A stretch of 64,000 nucleotides of DNA from Sphingomonas sp. IBVSS2 (lineage in GTDB: Bacteria > Pseudomonadota > Alphaproteobacteria > Sphingomonadales > Sphingomonadaceae): assembly GCF_002127225.1 (NCBI RefSeq), contig NZ_NFUR01000008.1, positions 54,707-118,706 on the forward strand, in the 5' to 3' direction. The translations under genes and the position numbers were made by a program. This document shows, piece by piece, positions 7,918-17,700 of the stretch (its first letter is position 1; every line of letters starts with the position of its first letter). The notes beneath the pieces were generated by a model that had not been told where the DNA came from, searched no databases, and saw only the letters and a program-made list of their open reading frames with translations.

Positions 7918-10224
7918 GTGACCACTGCTTTCCGTCGCCCGCATTTCCGGGACTTCATCGCGCATTCGGCATTGATCCCGGCGCTCGCGCTGCTCCCCGC
8001 GCTGGCGCATGCCAAGGACGAACCGGAAGAGGACAAGGCACAGGATTCCGCGATCGTGGTGACGGGCCTGCGCGGGAAGCAGGCGGGCTCCGGCACGAAG
8101 ACCGACACGCCGTTGATGGAGACGCCGCAGACCATCACGGTGCTCGACAATGACGAACTTGCCCGCCGCAATGCGCTGTCGATCAACCAGGCGCTCGGCT
8201 ATGTCGCCGGCGTCGCCGCCAACCAGCGCGGCGGCACCGTCACCCGCTACGACCAGCTCATCCTGCGCGGCTTCGCTCCCGGGGTTTACCTCGACGGCAT
8301 GCGGCTGCTCGCCGGCCCCTATTCGATGCCACAGATCGACTTCAATCGCGTCGACCATATCGACGTCGTGAAGGGCCCTGCATCGGTGCTGTACGGCAAC
8401 TCGACGCCGGGCGGGCTGGTCAACCTGACGAGCAAGCTGCCCGAGCCCGTCGCCGCCGGCCGCTTCGAGCTGCAGCTCGGCAACTACGACACGATCCGCG
8501 CGGTGGCGGATATCAACCAGCCCCTCGATGCCGACGGCAAGTGGCGTGCGCGCATCGTCGGCGGCTGGCAGAAGGGAGACGGGTTCACCCGGGGAACCTT
8601 CTCCGAACGCTATCACGTCAGCCCGATGCTGACCTTCGCGCCCGACGATGCGACCAGCCTGACGCTGGTCGCTTCCTATCAGCGCTCGCCCAGCGGCGGC
8701 GGCTATTCCGGCGTCCCGGCCTATGGCTCGGTGCTGGCCAACCCCAACGGCCGGTTGCCGCGCGATATCAATACCGGCGATCCCGGCTATGAGCGTTACG
8801 ATCACCGGGCCAAGTCGATCGAAGCGCTGTTCCGCCACGATTTCAACGCGCATCTCTCCTTCCGGTCGAGCGCGCGCTTCCAGAACAACTGGCTGAGCTA
8901 TCGCCAGATCTACGTGGCGGGCTTCGCGACCACCGGAACCGGCGCGAACCGCAACACCGACTATGCCACCATCATCCGCGGCGGCGGCGGCGCGGACGAG
9001 AATTTCGACACGCTGACGCTCGACAACAGCCTCAACGCGAAGTTCGAGACCGGCCCGCTCAGGCACAATGTGCTGGCCGGCATCGACTATCAGCATATCG
9101 CGGGCGAGAATCTCCAGCAGTTCAACACCGGCGTGTCGAGCAATCCGCTCACCAGCATCCCCAATCTCAGCCTGTATCGCCCGGTCTATGGCGGCACGCT
9201 GCCCAGTTTCGACCTTACCAGGCTCTCGAGCGCCTATACCAACAGCTACAGCAAGCGCGACCAGGTCGGCGTGTATCTGCAGGACCAGATCGCGATCGGA
9301 CGGCTCCAGCTCATCGCGAGCGGGCGGTACGACTGGTACGACCAGACCACGCTCAACAAGCGCAACAATGCGATGACTCCCTTCGGCCAGACCGCGTTCA
9401 CCGGCCGGCTCGGTGCGCTGTACGAGCTGCCGCTCGGCGTCTCGCCCTATGTCAGCTATTCGGAATCGTTCGAGCCGCAGACGGGCACCACCTGGGACGG
9501 CGTTCCGTTCGACCCGGTCACCGGGCGCCAATATGAGGTAGGCGTCAAATATCAGCCGCGCGGCACCAATGCGCTCTTCACGGTCTCGGCCTATGACCTG
9601 CGCCGCCAGAAGGTGCCGGTGGGAGATCCGCGCGCGGGCACCGGGGGAATCCCCACGACCGCGCAGATCCAGATCGGCGAAGTGCGGGTGCGCGGTATCG
9701 AGTTCGAGGGCCGCGGCGAAGTGGCGCCGGGCTTCGACCTGGTGGTCGCCGCTGCCTATACCGATGCGATCCTCACCCAGGGCGCCCCCGCGGTGGCCCC
9801 GACCGCGACCAGCAGCGGCACGCCGACCACCACCGGAACCCGCCAGCTCGGCACGCCCGAATGGACCGCCTCGACCTTCCTGTCCTATGATTTCGGCAAG
9901 GGCGCACGCAGCACCGGTCCTCTGGGCGGATTGAGCGCGGGGATCGGCGTTCGATATGTCGGCGGCTCGGACGGCACCACGACCTACAAGGTGATCAACG
10001 GCGTGACGACGTTCCAGCGCTTCACGACCGGAAGCTTCACTTTGGTCGATGCCGTGCTGGGCTATGATCTGGCCAGGGCACTGCCGGCGCTCAAGGGCTT
10101 CTCGCTCGCGCTCAACGCGTCGAACCTGTTCGACAAAAACTATGTGACCGCCTGCCCCTTCAGCAACAGCTGCTATTTCGGCGCGGGGCGGACCGTGGTC
10201 GGCTCGTTGCGTTTCCGCTGGTGA
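7918..10224 (+). CDS. TonB-dependent siderophore receptor
   Basis: 768 residues from the GTG at 7918, which follows AAAGGGGG by four bases. A TTG 33 bp further upstream lies inside the Fur-like box and is less likely. Order of domains: signal peptide (cut after ALAHA), TonB-box region DSAIVVTGLRG, plug domain (ETPQTITVLDNDELARRN, LRGFAPGVYLDGM, VVKGPASVLYGNSTPGGLVN) and a 22-strand barrel ending in the aromatic RFRW. The plug wording matches the TIGR01783 ferric-siderophore class (FhuA/FpvA-like) rather than the sugar TBDRs elsewhere in the window. There is no STN domain, so direct signalling through a sigma/anti-sigma pair is not expected. Siderophore identity unknown. Confidence 0.93.
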   Translation: MTTAFRRPHFRDFIAHSALIPALALLPALAHAKDEPEEDKAQDSAIVVTGLRGKQAGSGTKTDTPLMETPQTITVLDNDELARRNALSINQALGYVAGVAANQRGGTVTRYDQLILRGFAPGVYLDGMRLLAGPYSMPQIDFNRVDHIDVVKGPASVLYGNSTPGGLVNLTSKLPEPVAAGRFELQLGNYDTIRAVADINQPLDADGKWRARIVGGWQKGDGFTRGTFSERYHVSPMLTFAPDDATSLTLVASYQRSPSGGGYSGVPAYGSVLANPNGRLPRDINTGDPGYERYDHRAKSIEALFRHDFNAHLSFRSSARFQNNWLSYRQIYVAGFATTGTGANRNTDYATIIRGGGGADENFDTLTLDNSLNAKFETGPLRHNVLAGIDYQHIAGENLQQFNTGVSSNPLTSIPNLSLYRPVYGGTLPSFDLTRLSSAYTNSYSKRDQVGVYLQDQIAIGRLQLIASGRYDWYDQTTLNKRNNAMTPFGQTAFTGRLGALYELPLGVSPYVSYSESFEPQTGTTWDGVPFDPVTGRQYEVGVKYQPRGTNALFTVSAYDLRRQKVPVGDPRAGTGGIPTTAQIQIGEVRVRGIEFEGRGEVAPGFDLVVAAAYTDAILTQGAPAVAPTATSSGTPTTTGTRQLGTPEWTASTFLSYDFGKGARSTGPLGGLSAGIGVRYVGGSDGTTTYKVINGVTTFQRFTTGSFTLVDAVLGYDLARALPALKGFSLALNASNLFDKNYVTACPFSNSCYFGAGRTVVGSLRFRW

Positions 10225-10237
10225 GCCGCGTGCAGTG

Positions 10238-10266
10238 AGCTGATCGCGGGCGGGCCGCGACCAGCT
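10238..10266 (+). terminator. Hairpin after the siderophore receptor
   Basis: Two 12-base arms (AGCTGATCGCGG and CCGCGACCAGCT, one mismatch) enclose a 5-base loop, 14 bp after the receptor stop. There is no U-tract, so this is a terminator-like hairpin rather than a textbook intrinsic terminator. The rest of the 10225-10511 gap holds no supported gene. Confidence 0.5.
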
Positions 10267-10511
10267 TCCGCCACACCCGGCTTTGGCCGTCATCGCCATC
10301 GCGATGTTGCTGCTTGCCGTTTCGGTCGCGGCATTGGCCGCCCGCGCGGCCGAAGCGCAGACCGATGGGGTTCGCCGCGCGCTGTTCCGGCAACGAGCCG
10401 CCGCTTGACAGAGGCCGGCCGCCGCGCCCATTTTGAGGCCATGGGGAATGCGATCTCCCCATGAGGCGTCAGCCAAAGCATCGCGTCCTGGTTTTCGATG
10501 AAGGACGCATC

Positions 10512-11336
10512 ATGCCTGCATTCAACAGCATATCCGCTGACAAACTGTCCCGCCTGATCGGCACTGCCGCCGCTCCGGCGCTCATCGACATTCGCGAGGA
10601 TCGCGGAACCGGTCTGGTTCCCGCCTCGCTGCCTTTGCCTGCCGACGACTTCCCGCGCTGGTCCGCCGACTTCGCCGGCCGGCCGGTCGTGGTCATCGAC
10701 CAGGACGGCGCGCGGGCGGCGCCGGGTCTCGCCGCCTGGTTGCGCAGCGCGTCGATCGAGGCCGAAGTGCTCGAAGGCGGGTTCGCCGCCTGGGCGGATG
10801 CCGGCCAGCCTCTCCTCTCGACGGTTCGCCTGCCCAAGCGCGATGCCGAGGGACGCACCGTCTGGGTGACGCGTGCCCGGCCCAAGGTCGATCGCATCGC
10901 CTGCCCCTGGCTGATCCGCCGCTTCGTCGATCCGCGCGCCCGCTTCCTGTTCGTGCCGCCCAACGATGTGCTGGAGGCAGCCCGCCGGTTCGATGCCGCC
11001 CCCTTCGACGTGGCGCATGACGAGGTGTTCTGGAGCCATCGCGGCGACCATTGCACCTTCGACCTGATGGTCGAGACCTTCGGCCTGGGCGGCATGCCCG
11101 CGCTCGACTATCTGGCGCGGATCGTGCGCGGAGCCGATACGGCGCATCCGGAGATCGTGCCCGAAGCCGCCGGCCTCCTCGCCATTTCGCTGGGGCTCTC
11201 CCGCGTCCATGCCGACGATCTGGAGCAGCTGGAGGTCGGCATGGCGATCTACGACGCGCTCTATCGCTGGTGCCGCGACGCGCGATCCGAGACGCACGAC
11301 TGGACCTCGCACAAGCCGCGACAGGTGCAGGCGTGA
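10512..11336 (+). CDS. chrB: ChrB-like chromate resistance protein with rhodanese-like domain
   Basis: 274 residues from the ATG at 10512, preceded by GAAGGA. Residues about 1-105 form a rhodanese-like domain (LIDIRED..., VVVIDQDGARAAPGLAAWLR, EVLEGGFAAW). The active-site loop that normally carries cysteine reads VIDQDG, so sulfur transfer is unlikely. Residues about 115-270 are the ChrB C-terminal domain (WVTRARPKVDRIACPWLIRRFVDP, ARFLFVPP, FWSHRGDHCTFDLMVETFGL), with conserved Cys, His and Asp. ChrB proteins sense or support chromate resistance, and the next gene is a chromate transporter. Stop and chrA start overlap as GTGA, so the two proteins are probably made in step. Confidence 0.85.
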   Translation: MPAFNSISADKLSRLIGTAAAPALIDIREDRGTGLVPASLPLPADDFPRWSADFAGRPVVVIDQDGARAAPGLAAWLRSASIEAEVLEGGFAAWADAGQPLLSTVRLPKRDAEGRTVWVTRARPKVDRIACPWLIRRFVDPRARFLFVPPNDVLEAARRFDAAPFDVAHDEVFWSHRGDHCTFDLMVETFGLGGMPALDYLARIVRGADTAHPEIVPEAAGLLAISLGLSRVHADDLEQLEVGMAIYDALYRWCRDARSETHDWTSHKPRQVQA

Positions 11337-12736
11337 GCGCCGCGGTCCTTGCGGGGGCCGCGGCCCCCGCCCGCCCCGCTCCCGTATCGCTCGGCGAAGC
11401 CTTCTGGGTCTGGCTGCGGATCGCCGCGCTCTCCTTTGGCGGGCCGGCCGGCCAGATCGCGGTGATGCACCGCATCCTGGTCGACGAGAAACGCTGGATC
11501 GGCGAGCAACGATTCCTCCACGCCCTCAATTATTGCATGCTGCTGCCCGGCCCCGAGGCGCAGCAGCTCGCCACCTATATCGGCTGGCTGCTCCACAAGA
11601 CGAAAGGCGGCGTGATCGCCGGCACGCTGTTCGTGCTGCCCGGCATGGTCTCGATCATGGCGCTGAGCTGGATCTATGTCCTCTACGGCAAGCTCGGCTT
11701 CGTCTCGGCGCTGTTCTTCGGCTTGAAGGCGGCGGTGCTGGCGGTGGTGCTCCAGGCCGTGGTGCGGATCGGCGGCCGGGCGCTGCGCAGCACCGCATCG
11801 CGCCTGCTGGCGGCTGCCGCCTTCGTGCTGATCTTCTTCCTGGGCATGCCCTTTCCGCTGATCATCCTGGCCGCCGGCCTGATCGGCTGGTGGTCCGGCC
11901 GCAGCGGATCGAGCGCGTTCAAGGGCGGCGGGCATGGCGGGCCGAAGGGCGGCACGATCGTCGCCGATGCCGACACGCTGCTCGGCGAGGAGCTGCCTGC
12001 CCACGCCCATGCATCGTGGCGGCAAACCGCACGCGCGGTGCTGACCTGCCTCGCGCTGTGGCTGGTGCCGGTTGCCGCGCTCGTGCTGCTGCTCGGGCCG
12101 ACCAATGTCTTCTCCAGCATCGCGGTCTTCTTTTCGAAGATGGCGGTGGCGACGTTCGGTGGCGCCTATGCGGTGCTCGCCTATGTCGCCCAGCAGGCGG
12201 TCGAGCAATATCGCTGGCTCACGCCCGGCGAGATGCTCGACGGGCTCGGCATGGCCGAGACCACGCCGGGGCCGTTGATCATGGTGCTCCAGTTCGTCGG
12301 CTTCCTCGGCGCCTATCGCGAGCCGGGCCTGCTCGCGCCACTGCTCGCGGGCACGCTTGGCGGCTTGCTGGCGACCTGGGTGACGTTCGTGCCCTGCTTC
12401 CTGTGGATATTCCTCGGCGCGCCGTACATCGAGCGGCTGCGCGGCAACGCGGCGGTCTCGGGCGCGCTCTCGGCGATCACCGCCGCGGTGGTGGGCGTGG
12501 TGCTCAACCTTGCCATCTGGTTCGCGATCCACACGCTGTTCCGCCAGACCCTGCCCGTCGACCTCGGGCCGATCCGCTTCGCCGCACCGGTGCCCGCCAG
12601 CCTCGACCCCTGGGCGCTGGCGCTCTCGGCGGGTGCGATCCTCGCAATCTTTCTGCTGCGCACCGGCGTGATCGTCACGCTGGCCATCACCGCGTGCCTG
12701 GGCGTGGCGCTGCACTTCGCTGGATTTCTGGGCTGA
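11333..12736 (+). CDS. chrA: Chromate transporter, CHR family (two-domain)
   Basis: 467 residues, a bidomain CHR-family inner-membrane protein. The first half has LSFGGPAGQIAVMHR and LLPGPEAQQLATYIG; the second half has ATFGGAYAVLAYVAQQAVE and AETTPGPLIMVLQFVG, the inverted repeat expected of long ChrA proteins. They export chromate from the cytoplasm by proton-coupled antiport. I chose the GTG at 11333 because it overlaps the chrB stop and directly precedes the CHR domain; the longer frame upstream is shadow of chrB. The central cytoplasmic linker is rich in glycine and histidine (SAFKGGGHGGPKGG). Confidence 0.92.
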   Translation: MSAAVLAGAAAPARPAPVSLGEAFWVWLRIAALSFGGPAGQIAVMHRILVDEKRWIGEQRFLHALNYCMLLPGPEAQQLATYIGWLLHKTKGGVIAGTLFVLPGMVSIMALSWIYVLYGKLGFVSALFFGLKAAVLAVVLQAVVRIGGRALRSTASRLLAAAAFVLIFFLGMPFPLIILAAGLIGWWSGRSGSSAFKGGGHGGPKGGTIVADADTLLGEELPAHAHASWRQTARAVLTCLALWLVPVAALVLLLGPTNVFSSIAVFFSKMAVATFGGAYAVLAYVAQQAVEQYRWLTPGEMLDGLGMAETTPGPLIMVLQFVGFLGAYREPGLLAPLLAGTLGGLLATWVTFVPCFLWIFLGAPYIERLRGNAAVSGALSAITAAVVGVVLNLAIWFAIHTLFRQTLPVDLGPIRFAAPVPASLDPWALALSAGAILAIFLLRTGVIVTLAITACLGVALHFAGFLG

Positions 12737-12746
12737 AGAGCTGGAC

Positions 12747-12940
12747 ATGACGGAACTCAATCGACGCACCCTGATGGCGGGCGGCATCGGCGCGGGCATC
12801 GTGCTGAACGGGCTGAAGCGCGAGGAATTGATCGCGTGGAACTCGATGATCCTGCACGAGATCTATTTCTCCAGCCTCGGCCCGCCCACCAGGCCCGGCG
12901 CGGCGCTGGCGGCGGCAATCGAGGCCATGTCGCAGTGGCT
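12747..12940 (+). pseudogene. Broken Fe/Mn superoxide dismutase gene
   Basis: Ten bases after chrA begins a Tat-type leader (MTELNRRTLMAGGIGAG). It is joined directly to a segment from the middle of an Fe-SOD (VLNGLKREELIAWNSM, then ILHEIYFSSLG and GAALAAAIEAM). About 70 residues that normally lie between leader and this helix are missing, with the first metal ligands. After about 12930-12940 the SOD similarity ends and an unrelated AT-richer sequence follows, although the frame runs to 13010. SODs of this type often follow chrBA, so this looks like a gene that lost its middle and its 3' half. The second break coincides with the edge of the next block. Confidence 0.75.
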
Positions 12941-13016
12941 GCCGGGCTCAAAAGCCGGTTCTGCATATCCTGCTATGCCGAACGGTTCGGCTTCAACTTC
13001 ATTTTCGTAAATCCGG

Positions 13017-13046
13017 GGGTCGGAAATTCCGCGCCCAAGCATCTAT
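13017..13046 (+). promoter_or_regulatory. Candidate ECF sigma promoter of the sigma gene
   Basis: The 28 bases from 13017 (GGGTCGGAAATTCC through CAAGCATCT) match the element before the STN-type TBDR at 14686-14713 in 25 of 28 positions. GGAAAT has the look of an ECF -35 box, with an ATCTATA-type element at -10 distance. It lies 36 bp before the sigma factor start, suggesting autoregulation. Confidence 0.65.
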
Positions 13047-13081
13047 AGTTTTAAGAAGATAAAAGGGAGGGGCTGCGGATC

Positions 13082-13666
13082 GTGGGGCAGGATCGCGCCG
13101 AACTGGTGGCCTGGGTTGCGGGGAATGTCGTTCCGCACGAAAGCGCCGTACGCGACAAGCTGCGCTCGGTCGGCGTGCCCGAACATGAGATCGACGATAT
13201 CATGCAGGACGCATATTTGAGAATCTCGCACCTCGATAGTGTGGCCCATATTCGCAATGGGCGTGGCTATCTCTTCACCGTGGCGCGCTCGATGATGCTG
13301 TTGCGCGTGCGGCGCGAGCGGATCGTGCGGATCGACAGTCTCTCCGATTATGATGTGCTGACGCTCGCTGACGACGATCCGGGACCCGAACGCCATACGG
13401 CAGCAAGGATCGATCTTGAGCGCGTCCATCAGATGATCGCGTCCCTGCCCTCGCCCTGCCGGGAGATTTTCGAGATGCGGCGGGTCCAAGGTGTGCCGCA
13501 GCGAGAGATTGCTGCTCGGATGGGCGTCTCGGAGCATATCGTCGAAAAGCTCTCGGCCCGCGGATTGAGATTGATCCTGAAGGCCATCGCGGGCGGCAAT
13601 CGTGAGCCCGCCAGCCCCGCAAGACAGCGTATCGAAAGGAAACTGCGTGACGTCGGCTTCGAATGA
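13082..13666 (+). CDS. ECF RNA polymerase sigma factor (FecI-like)
   Basis: 194 residues from a GTG, preceded by AAAAGGGAGGGG. Sigma region 2 is at about 20-90 (LRSVGVPEHEIDDIMQDAYLRI, then YLFTVARSMML). Sigma region 4 is at about 128-170 (LPSPCREIFEMRRVQGVPQREIAARMGVSEHIVEKLSARGL), whose helix-turn-helix contacts the -35 box. FecI-type sigma factors answer to a membrane anti-sigma (FecR) and an outer-membrane receptor with an STN domain. Both follow here in the usual order and strand. Overlap with fecR is 20 bp. The shared upstream element at 13017 and 14686 is probably its recognition site. Confidence 0.92.
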   Translation: MGQDRAELVAWVAGNVVPHESAVRDKLRSVGVPEHEIDDIMQDAYLRISHLDSVAHIRNGRGYLFTVARSMMLLRVRRERIVRIDSLSDYDVLTLADDDPGPERHTAARIDLERVHQMIASLPSPCREIFEMRRVQGVPQREIAARMGVSEHIVEKLSARGLRLILKAIAGGNREPASPARQRIERKLRDVGFE

Positions 13667-14669
13667 CAGCGAAGCGGCGGATTGGGCCATTCGCCGTGAG
13701 AATGGTCCGCTGTCCGAGCCGGAACAACGCGCGTTCGAAACGTGGCTTGCAGGCGACGAGCGGCGTGCCGGTGCGTTGTTGCGCGCAGATGCCGCGCTGG
13801 CCTTTCTCGATCGCGGTCGTGCGCTCGCTGGGCTGAGCTTCAACGAAGTACCACATGCGTCGGGATATGTGCCGGATTCGGAGCCCGAATTCGGAGAGGG
13901 TATCGAGCAGGCACATTGGCTGTCGCGCCGAAAGCTGGTTGGCAGCGGGATGGCTGCGCTGGTCGCGGTCGGGATAACGAGCTTTCTGGCGCTGCCGCGC
14001 ACCGAGAAGATCGTAACCCAATTGGGCGAGGTCAAGCGAACACCCCTCGCCGACGGATCCGTTGCAACCGTCAATACGGCCAGCCGCATCACCGTCGCGA
14101 TGTCGAAGAATATGCGCAACATTTCGCTGGACGATGGCGAAGCCTGGTTCGAGGTCGCGCATGACCGCGCGCGACCGTTCGTGGTCAGGGCCGGCGACGT
14201 CAGCATAAGGGCGGTCGGAACGGCCTTTTCGGTGCGCCGGACCGATGGTGGGGTGGATATTCTGGTAACGGAGGGCGTCGTCGAGGCGTGGCGCGACGAT
14301 CAATCCGCGACACCCTCACGTATCGCGCAAGGCGAACGCGCCTTTGTCGCAGATGCGAAAGGAAGCAACGTCAATATCGCTCAGAACGCCGTGGCAGTGC
14401 GAGCCGATAGCGAGATCGACCGTACATTGGCATGGCGTAATGGCGACCTAGCCCTCAACGGCGAGACGCTCGATTACGCGGTCGAGGAGCTCAATCGGTA
14501 CAATCGACGTAAAATTATCGTCGGTGACAGGGAATTGGGGCGTTCGCCGATCGTTGGATACTTCAAGGTCAATGAGCCCGAAAATTTCGCGCATTCCGTA
14601 GCGTCATTGTTCAATGCCCGCGCTCAATTCGGCCGGGAAGTCATTAGAATAGATACAAATCAGAAATAA
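13647..14669 (+). CDS. FecR-family anti-sigma factor / sigma regulator
   Basis: 340 residues from the GTG at 13647, chosen for the AAAGGA six bases before it. An earlier GTG at 13602 lacks such a site. The N-terminal cytoplasmic DUF4880 part (AADWAIRRENGPLSEPEQRAFETWLAGDERR, 8-38) contacts the sigma factor. A single membrane helix follows at about 100-118 (LVGSGMAALVAVGITSFLAL). The periplasmic FecR domain contains VKRTPLADGSVATVNTAS, ISLDDGEAWFEV and FVVRAGDVSIRAVGTAFSVR. The C-terminal part ends in an STN-like signal domain (VEELNRYNRRKIIV). It passes the ligand-bound state of the TBDR to the ECF sigma factor. Confidence 0.92.
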   Translation: MTSASNDSEAADWAIRRENGPLSEPEQRAFETWLAGDERRAGALLRADAALAFLDRGRALAGLSFNEVPHASGYVPDSEPEFGEGIEQAHWLSRRKLVGSGMAALVAVGITSFLALPRTEKIVTQLGEVKRTPLADGSVATVNTASRITVAMSKNMRNISLDDGEAWFEVAHDRARPFVVRAGDVSIRAVGTAFSVRRTDGGVDILVTEGVVEAWRDDQSATPSRIAQGERAFVADAKGSNVNIAQNAVAVRADSEIDRTLAWRNGDLALNGETLDYAVEELNRYNRRKIIVGDRELGRSPIVGYFKVNEPENFAHSVASLFNARAQFGREVIRIDTNQK

Positions 14670-14685
14670 ATCTCTTTGGACGGGA

Positions 14686-14717
14686 GGGTCGGAAACTCTT
14701 CGCCCAAGCATCTCTAT
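14686..14717 (+). promoter_or_regulatory. Candidate ECF sigma promoter of the STN-type TBDR
   Basis: Second copy of the element described at 13017 (GGGTCGGAAACTCTT through CAAGCATCT, then CTATA), 25 of 28 positions identical, between the fecR stop and the TBDR start. Two near-identical upstream sites within 1.7 kb that are not part of any coding repeat point to one shared sigma factor. Confidence 0.65.
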
Positions 14718-14764
14718 ATAGGGGAGCGCAATGCACGCTTCCCAATTTGGGGGAGGGGTAGCGG

Positions 14765-17700
14765 GTGAAAGGTATATCGTCGGCATTTTATTGCAGCGCG
14801 GCAATTGCCGCCATCGTGGCGAGCAGTCCGGTTGCAGCACAAACACGATCATTCGATCTTTCGGCAGGGGTAGCCGAGCAAAGCATTCCCGCCTTTGCGA
14901 AACAGGCCGGTATCCAGATCATGGCCGACGGCAGGCTCGTGCGCGGCAAGCGCACCAATGCCGTACGCGGAACCAAATCGGTGGAAGAGGGCCTGCGCGA
15001 ACTGCTCGCGGGAACGAATCTTTTCGCCGAACTGCAACCGGGCCGGACAGGCTCCTTCATCATCCGGGCGGGAGGCGCGGCATCTGCCGCCCCAAAAGCG
15101 CAGCCCGTGGCGCCCGCGCCACAGACCGCGTCAGTCGAGGAGCCCGCAAGCGGGCAGCAGGCGACATTCAGCAATGATATCATCGTGACCGCGCAGAAGC
15201 GCCGGGAATCGATGCAGAGCGTGCCGATCGCGATGAGCGCGTTCACTTCGAAAACGCTTGATGAAATGAAGATCGAGGGGGGCTCGGAACTTGTCCGCGC
15301 AGTGCCCAACATCTCATTCTCAAAGTCGAATTTCGCGAGCTACAATTTCTCGATCCGCGGCGTCGGCACCAAGGCGTTATCAGTCGCGTCCGATCCTGGT
15401 GTGGCGGTCAGTTTCAACAACACCCCATTGATCCGCAATCGTCTGTTCGAACAGGAATATTTCGACGTGCAACGCGTCGAAGTGCTGCGCGGGCCACAAG
15501 GCACGCTCTATGGCCGCAACGCAACCGCGGGCGTGGTCAACATGATCCCGAATTTCGCCAACCCCGACAAGCTTGCCGCCGAGTTCAAGCTGGAAACGGG
15601 CAATTACAAGTCGATGCGGGCAGCCGGCATGGTCAATCTGCCGCTCACCGATACGCTCGCCGTGCGCGCCGCCGGCGCTTGGACGAACCGCGACGGATAT
15701 GACTACAACACCGTCACCGATCAGCGCGTCAATGGCCGCAACCTTTGGGGCAGCCGCGTCACCGCGGCCTGGCAGCCAAGCCGCAGTTTCAAAATCAATG
15801 CCGCGTGGGAACATTTCTACGAAGACGACGATCGCTCGCGCACGGGCAAGCAGCTTTGTCACACCGATCCCGGGCCGGCTTCAATGGGTGGCAAGACCCT
15901 TACCCCCGTGATCAGGGGCGCCCTAAGCCAGGGTTGCTCGCCAGGCTCGCTCTATGACGACGGCGCTTATGGAGTTCCGAACGGCTTCTCCCTGCCCTAC
16001 ATCAACGCAGCCGCCTCCGTGATCGCATTGGGGTACAAGGCCGGAGCTGTGGGCGGAGCCGCTCCGGTCATGTTGATCGACGACACGCGAGATCCTTACG
16101 CGAGCGTCACGCAATCCCGCAATCTCCGAGAGATCGCGACCGCCATAGACCCCAAGTTTCGTGCGAAGAACGATATCCTTCAGCTTAATATCGAGGTGGG
16201 CCTGGGGAAGAATCTGAAATTCTATTCCAACACCTCATATTCTGAGGATTCGTACTATTCATTTCAGGATTACAATAGATTCAATAGCGGTAGCGTGTTC
16301 AACGATTCGAGCGTTTTGTTTGCTCTCAGAACAAGGCCGTTGGCGACCAAGGGTATCTCTATCGGAGGCATCCTGGACGATCCCCAATTGGGAGCCTCGT
16401 CCAACATCCTCGGCGCGGACATGGTCAATTCTCATAGCAAGCAATGGTATCAGGAGTTCCGCCTGCAATCATCATTCGACGGAAGGCTCGAATTTAATCT
16501 TGGAGTTAACTATCTAAATTTCAAGATAAAAGAAGATTATTACGTATTCAATAATCTATTCACCGCAATAGCCAGAACGGTTCTGGGCACAGGGAATACC
16601 AGCGGCGTCGTTAGAGATTGCACCGGGTGGACCGGGGGAGCGGATTGCACCTATGTTGATGCGAATCCATTGAATTCTCTCAACGGAAACGGCCACAATT
16701 ATTTCCGTAGCCAGAATATCGCCAGAACGGAATCCTATGCGGGATTCGGCGAAATCTATTTCAAAGCCGCCGACCGGCTGAAAGTTACGGCAGGGCTTCG
16801 CTACACTGATGACAAGAAGACGGCGACCCCCATCCCAACGCAGCTACTCCTCGGAACGGGGATTCTGGGATTTGGCCTGATCAATGAGGGATATCAGGCG
16901 TCTCCGGATATCGTGCAGAAATGGGGCCGCGTAACGGGAAGGCTTGTCGTGGATTGGAAGCCGCGCCTCGCCTTCACGGACGAGACCCTGCTCTACGCAT
17001 CCTTTGCCCATGGCTACAAGGGAGGTGGCACCAACCCTCCGGGAATTGGGGCCAATCCGGCCTATCTGCAATTCTTTCCCGCACCTCAAACCTTCAGGCC
17101 CGAAAGCGTCAATGCGTTCGAGGTCGGCACGAAGAATGCCCTGGACGGTGGGCGGCTGACGCTGAACGCAACCGCCTTCTATTACAAATATAAGGATTAT
17201 CAGGTTTCCCAGATCGTCGACCGCATTGCCCTGAACGAAAATTATAATGCCGATATCTGGGGTGCCGAACTCGAAATGCTGTGGCGGCCAACGCGACGCA
17301 TCAGCCTGAACGCCAATGTCGGATATCTCGGCACGCGCATCGCGAACGGCATGAAGTCGGTCGACGTCATGGATCGCACGCAGGGAAATCCGGATTGGGT
17401 CATCGTCAAACCCTGGATTCAACTTGCCTCCAATTGCATTGCGCCCCGCGCGCTCGTTGAGAAGATCATCAAACGATCATCATTCAACAATGCAAGTGGC
17501 CCGGGAGATCTTTCGACATTCTGCGGCGGGCAAGTCGGCAAGAATTTCACCGCCGGAAGTTATTTCTCCAATCTTACCGGGATTATATACGACCCAGCAA
17601 CCGACGCACCAAACAATGGCAGAGGTTTCTACGCTGATCTTGGGGGGAATGAGTTGCCAAACTCTCCCCACTGGACGGTTAATCTTGGCGCGCAATATGT

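Noticed and set aside
10283..10405. Short plus-strand frame with a hydrophobic stretch (AVIAIAMLLLAVSVAALAARA)
   Set aside because: Resembles a signal or membrane segment but has no ribosome site, no adequate start and ends after about 40 codons.
7858..10476. 872-codon open frame on the minus strand
   Set aside because: Lies wholly over the siderophore receptor; arginine-rich, without domains; typical shadow frame of GC-rich DNA.
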